Assembly (NCBI GenBank): GCA_002402045.2
Contig: NVUX02000007.1
Location: 1 to 45,908 of the forward strand
DNA from: Paracoccaceae bacterium
GTDB taxonomy: Bacteria > Pseudomonadota > Alphaproteobacteria > Rhodobacterales > Rhodobacteraceae
Direction: 5' to 3'
DNA: 45,908 bases
Shown here: positions 33,045-41,409 of the stretch, piece by piece
Layout: each line of letters begins with the position of its first letter
Position numbering within the stretch: the first letter of the stretch is position 1
Made by a program: the position numbers and the translations under genes
Notes under the pieces: model-generated
Seen by the model: the letters and a program-made list of their open reading frames with translations, nothing else
What the model was told of the DNA's origin: nothing
The model's database searches: none

Positions 33045-34253
33045 TTACGCGCCCTCCGGCTTTACATAGCGTGAGGGTTCCATCCGCGATTTTGCACCAT
33101 TCGCTTCAAGTTTCGCCTCAAACTCCTGACGCAAATACGGATCTTCCATCCAGTAAGGAATGGCGGTGCCACCCTCAGTCACGTCCATAGCGGTATAGTC
33201 CGTTTGCTCCGCACCCGGACGTAGGCCGGTTACCAAGCTCGGGTGATTTGGCCCAAACCAAGCTGACAAACGAAATGGCTCGGACGAGGTATTGAAATGC
33301 TGATGATACCAACGCGCACCACCCGGTGCGGCGCTGACCATGCCCCATTGGCCATAATCAATACGCTGCACCTTATCCCCATGGCCGTTTTTCCACGGGT
33401 TAACCCCAAGTTCTTCTGGCCAAGTATAGGTATAGCCGGATCCCTTAACGCAGATCAAAACCGCAGCCGAGCTATGCGCGTGCGCCTTAGAATATCGCCC
33501 GGTTTCGTGTTGCCCAAGCCAGAGATAAAATTTGTTTCCAGTCATAAACGGTTCAACCCGGCGATACCCCGGCGACCGACGGTTATCCAGCGGCAATTCG
33601 CAATTCACAACGTCCGGCACCAAATTGGTGCGGCGCATCGCAAGCCCCCTGATCGGGTCCGGCTCGATATCTTCTACGGCTTTGTAAAAGTCTTCTTCTT
33701 TAGAATACCTATCCGCAAAGTTGTAAGGCGCATTGAAGATAAAATCGCTATTTCCGATCAAGTCCATCAAATTAGGCGCGGTCGTACCAGCGATAAGCAG
33801 CGCGGGCTTATTGGTTGCGTTAACAATGCGATGATACGCGTTCACCGGAATTGAAAACAGTGACCCAGCCTGCCATTCAAACACATGTTTATAGCCGCCA
33901 TCCTCTAGCCAAACCTCGGTCGTTCCTCGGCCCTCTACCACCATGAAGATCTCTTCATAGATGTGCTTTTCAGGGATTAGGGCACCGGCGGCAGGCACCT
34001 CTACTACGTAGCAGCCCCATTTTCCTTCGGTTCCGTGCAACTGAATATAGTGGCCGCGCCCGCCCATCCGTGGCCAATCAGCCAGCGGCAGGTCTTTTAC
34101 GCTGTTAAACCCGAGCCCGCGAAAAATCGGGATGTCATCTTGCTCCATGAATTTGTCATAATCCGAGAGGGGCTGGCCAAACCGGCCATGCCCGGCGCGG
34201 TCTTCGTTAAGCGGTTCATGCCAGTGAACCTTGCTGGATACTTCGTCGTGCAT
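33045..34253 (-). CDS. Bicupin protein 2
   Basis: A 402-residue two-domain cupin with AGGAAA upstream. Domain 1: PEKHIYEEIFMVVEGRG, where Glu95 replaces the first His, His97 and Glu101 remain, and motif 2 VNAYHRIVN keeps His141. Domain 2: KAHAHSSAAVLICVKGSG with His258, His260 and Ala264 at the Glu position, and His317 in WYHQHFN. As in bicupin 1, domain 2 holds an intact 3-His triad and domain 1 does not. An insertion around residues 278-296 distinguishes it from bicupin 1. It is followed immediately by the EutA-like gene and preceded by a TTT set. Confidence 0.85.
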   Translation of the reverse strand: MHDEVSSKVHWHEPLNEDRAGHGRFGQPLSDYDKFMEQDDIPIFRGLGFNSVKDLPLADWPRMGGRGHYIQLHGTEGKWGCYVVEVPAAGALIPEKHIYEEIFMVVEGRGTTEVWLEDGGYKHVFEWQAGSLFSIPVNAYHRIVNATNKPALLIAGTTAPNLMDLIGNSDFIFNAPYNFADRYSKEEDFYKAVEDIEPDPIRGLAMRRTNLVPDVVNCELPLDNRRSPGYRRVEPFMTGNKFYLWLGQHETGRYSKAHAHSSAAVLICVKGSGYTYTWPEELGVNPWKNGHGDKVQRIDYGQWGMVSAAPGGARWYHQHFNTSSEPFRLSAWFGPNHPSLVTGLRPGAEQTDYTAMDVTEGGTAIPYWMEDPYLRQEFEAKLEANGAKSRMEPSRYVKPEGA

Positions 34254-34301
34254 TGATATTTCCTAGTAATTTGAGGAGTTAGATGGATGGAATGTCACGT
34301 A

Positions 34302-34853
34302 TTAGAATACCCGGTAGCCCGAAAAATAGCGGTGAATGAGCCCTCGATAGAGCTTGATGTCAAAACCGTATTCAAACAGGACAAACAAAATAGCGGTGAT
34401 GCAAAATACAATTATCAGGGTTAGCACCAGCCGCTCTTTAGCGACCACCCGCATCAGCAAGAACATAAAGAGCACAATGCCGACATAATGCCCAAAGATG
34501 AGGATCGTAACAAAAAGCAAAGCTACCCAGCCAACAAAGCCAAGCACTTTATTCAATTCAGGCAACGCCTTTTGCCGCGCCTGAGAAATCACGCGCATGA
34601 AGGTTTCGCCTGAGCCTTTTCGCAGTAATCTAAAAAACTGAAATACCAACAGAATGATCAGCGGTACCATTGCAACAAACGGTGTCCGTGACGAGACCAG
34701 TTGGTAGGTAAATGCCTCTAATATCGCCGCTAGAACAATAAGTATCAAAACCCCTACGAAGACGAGCTCCAGCGTAAATGTGCGTTCTTGGCGCACCGCC
34801 GCCATATTATCTTCCTCGTGCTCTGGGGTTTGATTTTCTACATCAACGGTCAT
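34302..34853 (-). CDS. tctB: TTT transporter small membrane subunit TctB (set 2)
   Basis: The ATG at 34853, behind GGGAG, gives 183 residues and leaves a 2-bp gap to tctA. There is an acidic cytoplasmic N-terminus (ENQTPEHEED), then four hydrophobic segments and the C-terminal block FEYGFDIKLYRGLIHRYF shared with other TctB proteins. It is 48 bp upstream of the bicupin, with no obvious terminator, so the operon probably continues. Confidence 0.85.
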   Translation of the reverse strand: MTVDVENQTPEHEEDNMAAVRQERTFTLELVFVGVLILIVLAAILEAFTYQLVSSRTPFVAMVPLIILLVFQFFRLLRKGSGETFMRVISQARQKALPELNKVLGFVGWVALLFVTILIFGHYVGIVLFMFLLMRVVAKERLVLTLIIVFCITAILFVLFEYGFDIKLYRGLIHRYFSGYRVF

Positions 34854-34855
34854 CT

Positions 34856-36355
34856 TCACTCTCCCTTTTTCTGGCGCGAAATTCCGATAATATTGTACGC
34901 TAGGAAGCAAATTGTCAGAATGCCCAATCCCAGCGGGATGGGGGTTAGGAAGAATAGTGGGCCGTCGATCAACAGCGCTAGATACAGGTTTTTCTCAACC
35001 GCAAAACCAAGCACAAAACCGATCAAAAGCGCTGCACGTGAATAGTTAAGCGTCTTCATCAGGTAGCCGATTACCCCGAAAACCAAGGCAATGCCGATAT
35101 CAAACAACGACCTGTCTGACGCATAAGCACCTGTCACAATAACCGTCATGATCACTGGCACCATGATCGAGGCGCGTATCGACGTCGCCCGCGACAACGG
35201 GTTAACCAAAAACATGCCAACAATCGTGCCGATGAAATTCCCGATAATGATCGTAAAGATCATAATGAAAATGATATCCACATGGTTGTTCAGCATTTGT
35301 GGCCCGGTTTCGAGACCCAAAATAAACAACCCACTCAAAAGGATCGCCATAGACGAGCTGCCAGGGATACCAAACGCCAGTGTAGACGCCAAGGCTCCGC
35401 CCTCCACCGCATCATTTGCGGCTTCGGCCGCGATCACGCCCTCAATATTACCTTTACCGAACGTCTCTTTGTTTTTTGAGGTTTGTTTGGCGTGTCCGTA
35501 AGCAACAAAAGAGGCAGGCGCGCTGCCAAGACCCGGAATCAACCCCATGATTGTTCCGATCGTAGAGCACCGCAGCACCAGCCACCAATGTTTAAACGCC
35601 AGCCCGATGCCCCGGAATATCTGCTTCTGGGTTTCCCGTGCCGAAAGCGGGCTTGTGTTTTTCCCCGCGAGCGTACCGCCCTTGACCCACAAATCTATCA
35701 TTTCAGCCACCGCAAACAAACCCAACACGACAGCTACAAGCGGAATTCCGTCCGCAAGGTTACTTGAATCAAAGGTAAAGCGTTGCTGGTTGGTCACGTT
35801 GTCCACGCCGACCATCGCCATCAAAAGACCCAGCAGAGCCGCGATCAGGCTACGCGTAATATCCTCTTTGCCCAGAACAGCAACAAAGGTCAGCGCTAAC
35901 ATTGCCAACATAAAAATTTCAGGCGGGCCAAAAAACAGCACAACGTTTCGCAGTACCGGCAGCAACAAAGCTAAAGCCACAGCACCAAAAGTCGCACCAA
36001 GAAAACACGATGCCATTGCCGCGCCAACCGCGATGCCGGCTTTGCCTTGGTCGCGCATCGGCGGACCATCCAGCAATGTCGCCGCATTTTGCCCCGTCCC
36101 GGGCGTGCTGAACAAGATCGCCGTTAAGCCGCCACCTTGGGCCACGGTTGAATGCGCGCCCAGCAGGAAGGCGATGCCGGCAGCCGGCTCCATTGTATAT
36201 AAAAACGAAATCGCCATCGCCATGGCGAAATGGCCGCTTAGTCCGGGGATCACCCCGATAACCAGCCCAAAGATGGCTCCTATCCCAAGATAGGGCAAAA
36301 CAGCAAGGCTAATGGATTGAAAAAATCCGCTAACCAGCCCCTCAATAATTGTCAT
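34856..36355 (-). CDS. tctA: TTT transporter large membrane subunit TctA (set 2)
   Basis: A 499-residue protein with TctA signatures PGLSGHFAMAMAISFLY, FSTPGTGQNAATLLDGPPM, PGLGSAPASFVAYGHAKQ, GVIAAEAANDAVEGGALAST and FGIPGSSSMAILLSG. The first core loop has Ser in place of Gly (PGLSG), as some family members do. It follows tctC with a hairpin between them. Confidence 0.95.
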   Translation of the reverse strand: MTIIEGLVSGFFQSISLAVLPYLGIGAIFGLVIGVIPGLSGHFAMAMAISFLYTMEPAAGIAFLLGAHSTVAQGGGLTAILFSTPGTGQNAATLLDGPPMRDQGKAGIAVGAAMASCFLGATFGAVALALLLPVLRNVVLFFGPPEIFMLAMLALTFVAVLGKEDITRSLIAALLGLLMAMVGVDNVTNQQRFTFDSSNLADGIPLVAVVLGLFAVAEMIDLWVKGGTLAGKNTSPLSARETQKQIFRGIGLAFKHWWLVLRCSTIGTIMGLIPGLGSAPASFVAYGHAKQTSKNKETFGKGNIEGVIAAEAANDAVEGGALASTLAFGIPGSSSMAILLSGLFILGLETGPQMLNNHVDIIFIMIFTIIIGNFIGTIVGMFLVNPLSRATSIRASIMVPVIMTVIVTGAYASDRSLFDIGIALVFGVIGYLMKTLNYSRAALLIGFVLGFAVEKNLYLALLIDGPLFFLTPIPLGLGILTICFLAYNIIGISRQKKGE

Positions 36356-36383
36356 TTTTTGACCCCTGTGTCGTCATTCGTTG

Positions 36384-36409
36384 CGTGCCCGGCAAAGCCG
36401 CCGGACACG
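36384..36409. repeat. Hairpin between tctC and tctA (set 2)
   Basis: CGTGCCCGGC, a 6-base loop and GCCGGACACG form a 10-bp stem with one G-T type mismatch in the tctC-tctA gap, parallel to the stem at 30002-30026. It probably stabilises or partly terminates the tctC message. Confidence 0.5.
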
Positions 36410-36432
36410 AGAATTATCATATATTGCAAAAT

Positions 36433-37470
36433 TTAAAGCTCGCCGCGAATGGCAGCCACAAACAACGCCTTCAATTCAGGGGTAAGATCAGTTGATGATT
36501 TTGCGATCATCGCCATCATTGCGCCATCAACATAAGACAGGCTGCGCCCGGCGTCTTCGGCAGCGGCAATAAAGTCAGGGTCCTGCATCACGTTACGGAA
36601 TGCTTCAGCAAGAAATTCAACCCGATCCTGCGGCACTCCAGGAGGTGCAGCCACAGGGCGTCCAACGGCATTCAATGCGCTCCAAGCATCCAGAATCATT
36701 TGTGAATGAGCCGGATCGGCGGCGTGCTCAACATACGAAAACAGGCTCTCAACCTCTGGAAAATTAGCGAGCGCATCGGTGCCACCATGTACAATAACTT
36801 TGTTATCGCCAGCGTTTACGCCACTCAACGCGCTGCCCAAAGACCCCCACATCGCATCGATATCGCCGCGTAACAATGCCTGACGTACATCTGAAGAACT
36901 GCCAAACCCGTGAATAACCTGCTGGTTCAGCGCAAAAGCGCTACCGACTAAAACGGCATCAACATACGTTGATCCGCCCAAACCAGTCGCCCCGATCTTT
37001 ACGGTGGTTTCGGAGGCTAGAATATCCGCAAGGCTGTTATATGGGGAATCAACTGGCACCACCAATACGCGTGAATCTGCAACCACACGGCCCAAGAAAT
37101 TGTAATCCGCCACGCGGTAGGTTGCACCTTCGATCCCTGACAACTCATTAGTCACCATGGCTGAACCATTAATGATGCCGATTGTCAGGCCATCGCTTGG
37201 CGCATTAAATATCTCGTTGGCGCCACGCATACCGCCTGCACCGGGCATGTTTTCAATCTCGATCCGTGCATGCGTATATTTTTCCAGAAATGGCGCAAAT
37301 AGGCGCGCATATTCATCATATCCGCCACCAGGCTTATACGGCACAATCCATGTGATTTTTTCACCTTCGTAAAAAGCCGCCGCATCCTGCGCCATTGCCG
37401 GACCAGCAGCGCCTTGCACAGCAACCGCAAGTATTGAGGCAGCTATTCCTTTTAATATAGTTCGTCTCAT
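36433..37470 (-). CDS. tctC: TTT periplasmic solute-binding protein TctC (set 2)
   Basis: A 345-residue protein with an N-terminal signal (MRRTILKGIAASILAVAVQG, cleavage near AMAQDAAAF). The ligand loops are ITWIVPYKPGGGYDEYARLF and NMPGAGGMRGANEIFNAPSD. It is slightly longer than usual through the signal and C-terminus. It is the first gene of the long minus-strand operon reaching 28469; an operator-like palindrome lies 230 bp upstream. Confidence 0.94.
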   Translation of the reverse strand: MRRTILKGIAASILAVAVQGAAGPAMAQDAAAFYEGEKITWIVPYKPGGGYDEYARLFAPFLEKYTHARIEIENMPGAGGMRGANEIFNAPSDGLTIGIINGSAMVTNELSGIEGATYRVADYNFLGRVVADSRVLVVPVDSPYNSLADILASETTVKIGATGLGGSTYVDAVLVGSAFALNQQVIHGFGSSSDVRQALLRGDIDAMWGSLGSALSGVNAGDNKVIVHGGTDALANFPEVESLFSYVEHAADPAHSQMILDAWSALNAVGRPVAAPPGVPQDRVEFLAEAFRNVMQDPDFIAAAEDAGRSLSYVDGAMMAMIAKSSTDLTPELKALFVAAIRGEL

Positions 37471-37699
37471 TTTCTTTCTCCCATGAAGAACGGAAATTTT
37501 ATTGATTGACGGGGCACTTTAATCAGTTGGCGCTTTCCGCACGCGCCCACCCCAACCAAAACCTCCGCTACCAAAACGAATGCCACCCACCACCACGCCA
37601 AAAGCCTGATCGTTTCTGCGCCACCCGAACCAATAAGAAGCTCGGCCAATCTGATAACCACTCTAAAGTCGCCACTCGAACTTCGTCAATGGGATGGCG

Positions 37700-37714
37700 G
37701 TCTATATAGGGGAA
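37700..37714. promoter_or_regulatory. Putative IclR operator 9 (long TTT operon)
   Basis: GTCTATATAGGGGAA, reading TTCCCCTATATAGAC on the other strand, is a half-good match: one arm perfect, the other degenerate. It lies in the 288-bp gap between EamA and tctC, 230 bp upstream of tctC. No other feature is evident in that gap. Confidence 0.42.
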
Positions 37715-37758
37715 CGAATTGTCGCCACAAGCAAGATGATTATCAGCTTGCTTGTGAG

Positions 37759-38667
37759 CTAAACAACCACCAATATAACACCAAAAACGGCAAGCAGCGC
37801 AGCGATGAAAACAATGGGGCTAGGCACGGACTCACTTCGAAATACAACCAACGCCAGGAAAAATGATACAAAAACCTCGAGCGAAGATATCATTACGACG
37901 GTCGAAACATCCTCATATGCCAACGCCGCGAAAAGCAATATCTGACCCACAGACATGGACACAGCCGAAGCCACAATCCACACATCCAAATTCCTAAAAA
38001 TATTACGGAAGTGGCCGCGATAGCGGGTTGGAAACATTGCTAGCGCCCCAAAAAACAAGAACCCGCTTGCCGCGCTTACAAATGTACCCAACGAAGCGGA
38101 ATCCATCATGGTTAGCCCCAGTTTTCGGGTGACGTAAGCACTGGCATAGGCTAGGGCAGCAAGCACACCAACCATATACGCCGACACCCCCGGCGTGCTA
38201 TCAGGCCCCTCCGCAGTACGACGGCTAAACCCATCGTATATCAATAGGCTAAAGCCCAGTACAATCGCGACCATCCCCACAACATCCAGCTGCGAAAACC
38301 GCTCACCCAACAGAAAATACGCCAGCAGGATAGCGAATACCGGGTTCAACCTCTTCAAGGCGGATGAGCGCAACACCCCCAATTGGCGAATTGACGTAAA
38401 CAGCAAACTTCGCCCCAAGACCATCGCAAAAAGCCCGGCCAATACGAACCACATTACACCGCGCAGCATCTCGGGACCCATTTGAAATGAACCGCCCCAT
38501 ATCACCCAAATAGCAAACGAAATAACCAACGTCACGAGCACAGAGAACATCACACCCTTGTCCCCACCAGAACGTTTGGTTTTAGAAACAGACAGACTGG
38601 CGAATGAGAACGCGACCGCCGAAAGTAGGGCAAGCCACTTTCCGAAATCGTGTACGTCTAATTCCAT
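37759..38667 (-). CDS. EamA/DMT-family transporter 2
   Basis: A 302-residue membrane protein with ten likely helices in two repeats. The first ends with SALKRLNPVFAILLAYFLLGERFSQLD and the second with VVMISSLEVFVSFFLALVVFRSE, both typical EamA blocks near the repeat boundaries. It is a single gene with its own operator 106 bp upstream, at the edge of the catabolic island next to the plasmid backbone. Confidence 0.88.
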   Translation of the reverse strand: MELDVHDFGKWLALLSAVAFSFASLSVSKTKRSGGDKGVMFSVLVTLVISFAIWVIWGGSFQMGPEMLRGVMWFVLAGLFAMVLGRSLLFTSIRQLGVLRSSALKRLNPVFAILLAYFLLGERFSQLDVVGMVAIVLGFSLLIYDGFSRRTAEGPDSTPGVSAYMVGVLAALAYASAYVTRKLGLTMMDSASLGTFVSAASGFLFFGALAMFPTRYRGHFRNIFRNLDVWIVASAVSMSVGQILLFAALAYEDVSTVVMISSLEVFVSFFLALVVFRSESVPSPIVFIAALLAVFGVILVVV

Positions 38668-38772
38668 GGTAACATCCTATCCGTGAAAGTGAGGTGGCGA
38701 CGATATCTGCTCCACGCCTAAATGCGGCCTACTGCACAAATCAGATGAACGTAAGAACGAGGTGAACCGATA

Positions 38773-38787
38773 TTCTTGCATACGGAA
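38773..38787. promoter_or_regulatory. Putative IclR operator 10 (EamA 2)
   Basis: TTCTTGCATACGGAA lies 106 bp upstream of the EamA start at 38667 and is nearly identical to the copy at 28058-28072. Confidence 0.65.
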
Positions 38788-38835
38788 CAGGGTATTTGGT
38801 TGCTCCAAACTGTTGAAGCTCGGATGCCGTCAACG

Positions 38836-38867
38836 TAAATTGTTCCTTAAGAAACAATTTATCCACT
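38836..38867. repeat. 26-bp near-perfect palindrome with adjoining DnaA-box-like site
   Basis: TAAATTGTTCCTTAAG followed by AAACAATTTA (38836-38861) pairs over 12 of 13 positions around a CTTAAG centre. TTATCCACT (38859-38867), eight of nine bases of the E. coli DnaA box, overlaps its right edge. It is AT-rich and lacks terminator character, so it may be part of an origin or a protein-binding site. Confidence 0.55.
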
Positions 38868-38980
38868 TACTTACCAGCGTAGTTGGTCTATCCATCCAGA
38901 ATGGAAATCAATGCTTGTGGCTAGTGATCGCTCGCGCGACGGACACCTTAAAAACATCGGCTTAAAAAGCCGCGTGTGCT

Positions 38981-39676
38981 TCAACCGGATGTGAAACAAA
39001 TAGTTTCTACGGAACCAAATACTTGCACCGCTGCACTCATAATTCCTTGCGAAAGGTGGGTTTCGATATAGCGGGCCAAAAAGCTGCTATCTGCAGCCAG
39101 CTCTAGCTTCCCCTCGGCAAAGCCGACGAAGCGCAATCGGGCAAACCAGTTTTCAAACACGCTTTCGTTCTGCGCACGTAATAGTGAGCGCATTTCGCCC
39201 CATTGCCCTGTTGGTTCTGCTGCATTCTTGGGCCGTGCCCCCTGCCCTGTCTCTCTGCCAAAATCGATCTTAATCACTTTGGCTGGGTAAAGATCGGCCA
39301 TTCGCTCCACAAAATCCGGTCCCACCGAAGGCCAGCTTTCTTGTGTTGCAATCGATATTCTATGAAAATCAAACGCGTAAGTTGCCACCCTGCCCCGTGC
39401 TGCCGGTGTTTTTACACTTACCCAACCCAGGTCTCGCAGCTTAGCCATTTCGCGCTTTACCGTACGCTCGTTCACCGCCCAGAGCCGTGCAATTTCTCGC
39501 TGCCCCATGCTCAACTCATTAAGCCGCCAATTATACCGTGCTGTGATCAGTACTATCAGCCGCAAAGCCAATCGTTGCAGGCCCTTATCCTGCGCCAGAG
39601 CAAAAGACCCGAGCGCCGTAAGAATATCATATTTTTGCGTCGACGCGTTGCGTCCAGCTATTTTGCCTGCCAGCAT
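38981..39676 (-). CDS. DnaA-like plasmid replication initiator
   Basis: A 231-residue protein. The middle contains a helix-turn-helix, LSMGQREIARLWAVNERTVKR (about residues 55-75). The C-terminal 65 residues (WGEMRSLLRAQNESVFENWF, then EGKLELAADSSFLARYIETH) resemble the N-terminal domain I of DnaA, where LE..IS..FNTW and L.L.APN.F are typical. No AAA+ ATPase domain is present. This matches my recollection of the DnaA-like replicon initiators of Rhodobacterales plasmids, which are found with ParA and ParB as here. The parAB genes are divergent. Confidence 0.82.
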   Translation of the reverse strand: MLAGKIAGRNASTQKYDILTALGSFALAQDKGLQRLALRLIVLITARYNWRLNELSMGQREIARLWAVNERTVKREMAKLRDLGWVSVKTPAARGRVATYAFDFHRISIATQESWPSVGPDFVERMADLYPAKVIKIDFGRETGQGARPKNAAEPTGQWGEMRSLLRAQNESVFENWFARLRFVGFAEGKLELAADSSFLARYIETHLSQGIMSAAVQVFGSVETICFTSG

Positions 39677-39749
39677 TTCAATGCCCTCATTTGCCGTTCA
39701 GAGTTATCCCAGTATTCGATTCGGCCCTGTTATCCGAATTTAAGCGACT

Positions 39750-39939
39750 TTACCTCCAAACACAACGCCTTTGCACGGTTGGCTTCATTTAACGTCCAGT
39801 TAAGCGATTCTGTCAATCGTTACCTTTGAACGCATCAGCGCTCTTACCTAATAAAATAGATATAAAAGGTATATAAGGTAATGGGGGACACACAACGCGT
39901 CCCCCTAAGGGTCGGAAATGTCACCTCAATACCTGGTAT
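39750..39939. repeat. Short iteron-like TTACCT/AGGTAA repeats
   Basis: TTACCT occurs at 39750, 39820 and 39844, ATACCT at 39929, and the reverse forms AGGTAT at 39867 and AGGTAA at 39876. They surround an AT-rich segment (39849-39882). The arrangement resembles binding sites for a replication initiator, though the repeats are short. Confidence 0.45.
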
Positions 39940-39984
39940 GCTTGCGTTATTGTCCCCCTATATTGTGAATCAAGGGGGTTTCCA

Positions 39985-40008
39985 AAACCTTCCCCACGGG
40001 GAAGGTTT
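39985..40008. promoter_or_regulatory. parS-like palindrome A
   Basis: AAACCTTCCCC, AC, GGGGAAGGTTT: a perfect 24-bp palindrome upstream of parA. Related palindromes lie at 41459, 42291 and 42516, all within or beside parAB, which is the usual placing of centromere sites. Confidence 0.75.
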
Positions 40009-40104
40009 GCCGTTCTACCCCAAAATTCTTTTTGCAATTTCCGTAAATAGCGCGTAATTGTGGGGAAAATGGAAATTAGCGTCCTATATAGAGCGGGAAT
40101 CACA

Positions 40105-41409
40105 ATGTATACTTTTGAAGACCTCAGTAACATGCAGGCACAGTCGCTTAAAATGCAAAGCTGGATACGCCGCCAAACATTCTCGCCCGAGATGGAAAAG
40201 ACCCTGCGCCGGTTTAGCAGCTGGGAAGTCTCGGAGCTGATCTTTCGTATCAATCAGTCAACCTTTCGGGGTCGCTTGGCTGCCGACCCTACCCTTCCCA
40301 CAGGAGAGGTTCTGGACGAGGGTCGCCAGCGCTGGTTCAGCCTTGACGAGATTAACGAGCTCCGCCGTCGCATGAAGATTAACCGCAAATCTTTGATGCC
40401 CCCCCGCCCTGCTGGCAAGCGCGCCATCCGCGCGGCCATTGCCAATTTCAAAGGCGGGGCTGGTAAGTCTACCGTTGCGCTGCATTATGCCCATGCGGCG
40501 GCTTTGGATGGCTATCGCGTGCTCTGTGTGGATTTTGATCCCCAAGCCACGCTCTCCCATTCCATGGGCCTGTCAGATGTGACTGAAGACTACACTGTCT
40601 GGGGCATCATGGCTCGTGATCTTGTGCGGGAAACCGACCGCATGAATGCCGCCCCTCAGGCGGCTGAATCCGGCACCGCCCTGCCCCAGCGCCGTCTGCC
40701 TGCCTCTATCCGAGATCTCGGCCTGGGCGAGCTTCGCGTGGCTGATTTCATCAAGCCCACCTGCTGGCCTACAATTGATCTTATCCCCTCCTGCGCCAAC
40801 GCCGCCTTTGTCGAGTTCGCCTCGGCTCAATACCGCCACCTCAACCCAGATTGGTCCTTCTTCGCTGCGGTCTCTCGTTACCTCGACCAAATCGCCGATG
40901 ATGCCTATGATCTGATCATTTTTGATTGTCCCCCCGCCATTGGCTACCAGTCGATGAACGCTGTTTTCGCGGCTGATATGCTCTATATCCCCTCCGGCCC
41001 CGGCTATTGGGAATATGACAGCACCACCAGCTTTATCGGTCAGCTTGCCGAGGCGCTGGAAGATCTCGCGGCCTTTGAGGGTACTCTCCCAAACGGTCGT
41101 ATAACACTGCCGAAAACTTTCTACGATATACGGTTTCTGCTCACCCGCTATGAGCCGGGTAACGAGCTGCATCGGGCTATGTTTGGGGCCTTCAAGAAAG
41201 TATTTGGCGATAATGTCGCCAAGCATCCGATCGAAATGACCCGTGCCGTGGAGCAATCCGGGCGCTTCCTAAGCTCGGTATACGAGATAGATTACCGCGA
41301 TATGACACGTGAAACATGGCGCCGCGCCCGCGCCACATTTGATCAGGGTTATATGGAATTCAAAGAGTCGATCCTGAAAGCTTGGGACCAAATGGAGGTT
41401 GAGGAATGA
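40105..41409 (+). CDS. parA: ParA-type plasmid partition ATPase
   Basis: A 434-residue protein with the deviant Walker A motif KGGAGKST (116-123), CVDFDPQATLS (141-151) and LIIFDCPPAIG, the ParA/RepA signature. The long N-terminal region (1-105) with WFSLDEINELRRRMKI is the DNA-binding extension of type Ia plasmid ParA proteins, used for autorepression. The start at 40105 (MYTFEDLSN) is chosen by family resemblance; a GTG at 40060 and an ATG at 40069 are also in frame. It overlaps parB by 4 bp. Confidence 0.93.
   Translation: MYTFEDLSNMQAQSLKMQSWIRRQTFSPEMEKTLRRFSSWEVSELIFRINQSTFRGRLAADPTLPTGEVLDEGRQRWFSLDEINELRRRMKINRKSLMPPRPAGKRAIRAAIANFKGGAGKSTVALHYAHAAALDGYRVLCVDFDPQATLSHSMGLSDVTEDYTVWGIMARDLVRETDRMNAAPQAAESGTALPQRRLPASIRDLGLGELRVADFIKPTCWPTIDLIPSCANAAFVEFASAQYRHLNPDWSFFAAVSRYLDQIADDAYDLIIFDCPPAIGYQSMNAVFAADMLYIPSGPGYWEYDSTTSFIGQLAEALEDLAAFEGTLPNGRITLPKTFYDIRFLLTRYEPGNELHRAMFGAFKKVFGDNVAKHPIEMTRAVEQSGRFLSSVYEIDYRDMTRETWRRARATFDQGYMEFKESILKAWDQMEVEE

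Larger units (their letters stand above)
38668..38980. other. Intergenic boundary between catabolic island and plasmid backbone
   Basis: A 313-bp gap without a credible gene. It holds the operator at 38773-38787, the long palindrome at 38836-38861 and an overlapping DnaA-box-like sequence. It lies downstream of the replication initiator gene. Confidence 0.6.
39677..40104. other. Candidate plasmid origin / replicon control region
   Basis: A 428-bp gap between the divergent initiator and parA. It contains two GTTATCC repeats 26 bp apart (39703, 39729), two TTAAGCGA repeats (39740, 39800), six copies of TTACCT/ATACCT in either orientation, an AT-rich tract at 39849-39882, a GGGGGAC...GTCCCCC hairpin (39883-39905) and a parS-like palindrome. 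No gene was seen. Origin function is inferred. Confidence 0.6.

Noticed and set aside
36969-37151. Small frames opposite the tct, cupin and par genes
   Set aside because: They lie antisense or out of frame within well-supported genes and lack ribosome sites and recognisable motifs.
39883-39905. CRISPR-like or phage repeat in the GGGGGAC...GTCCCCC region
   Set aside because: It is a single hairpin with no repeat-spacer series and no cas or phage genes nearby.
40261-40312. Extra parS-like site near the start of parA (CCCTTCCCACAGGAGAGG)
   Set aside because: The arms match poorly and no symmetry extends beyond a few bases; probably chance in coding sequence.
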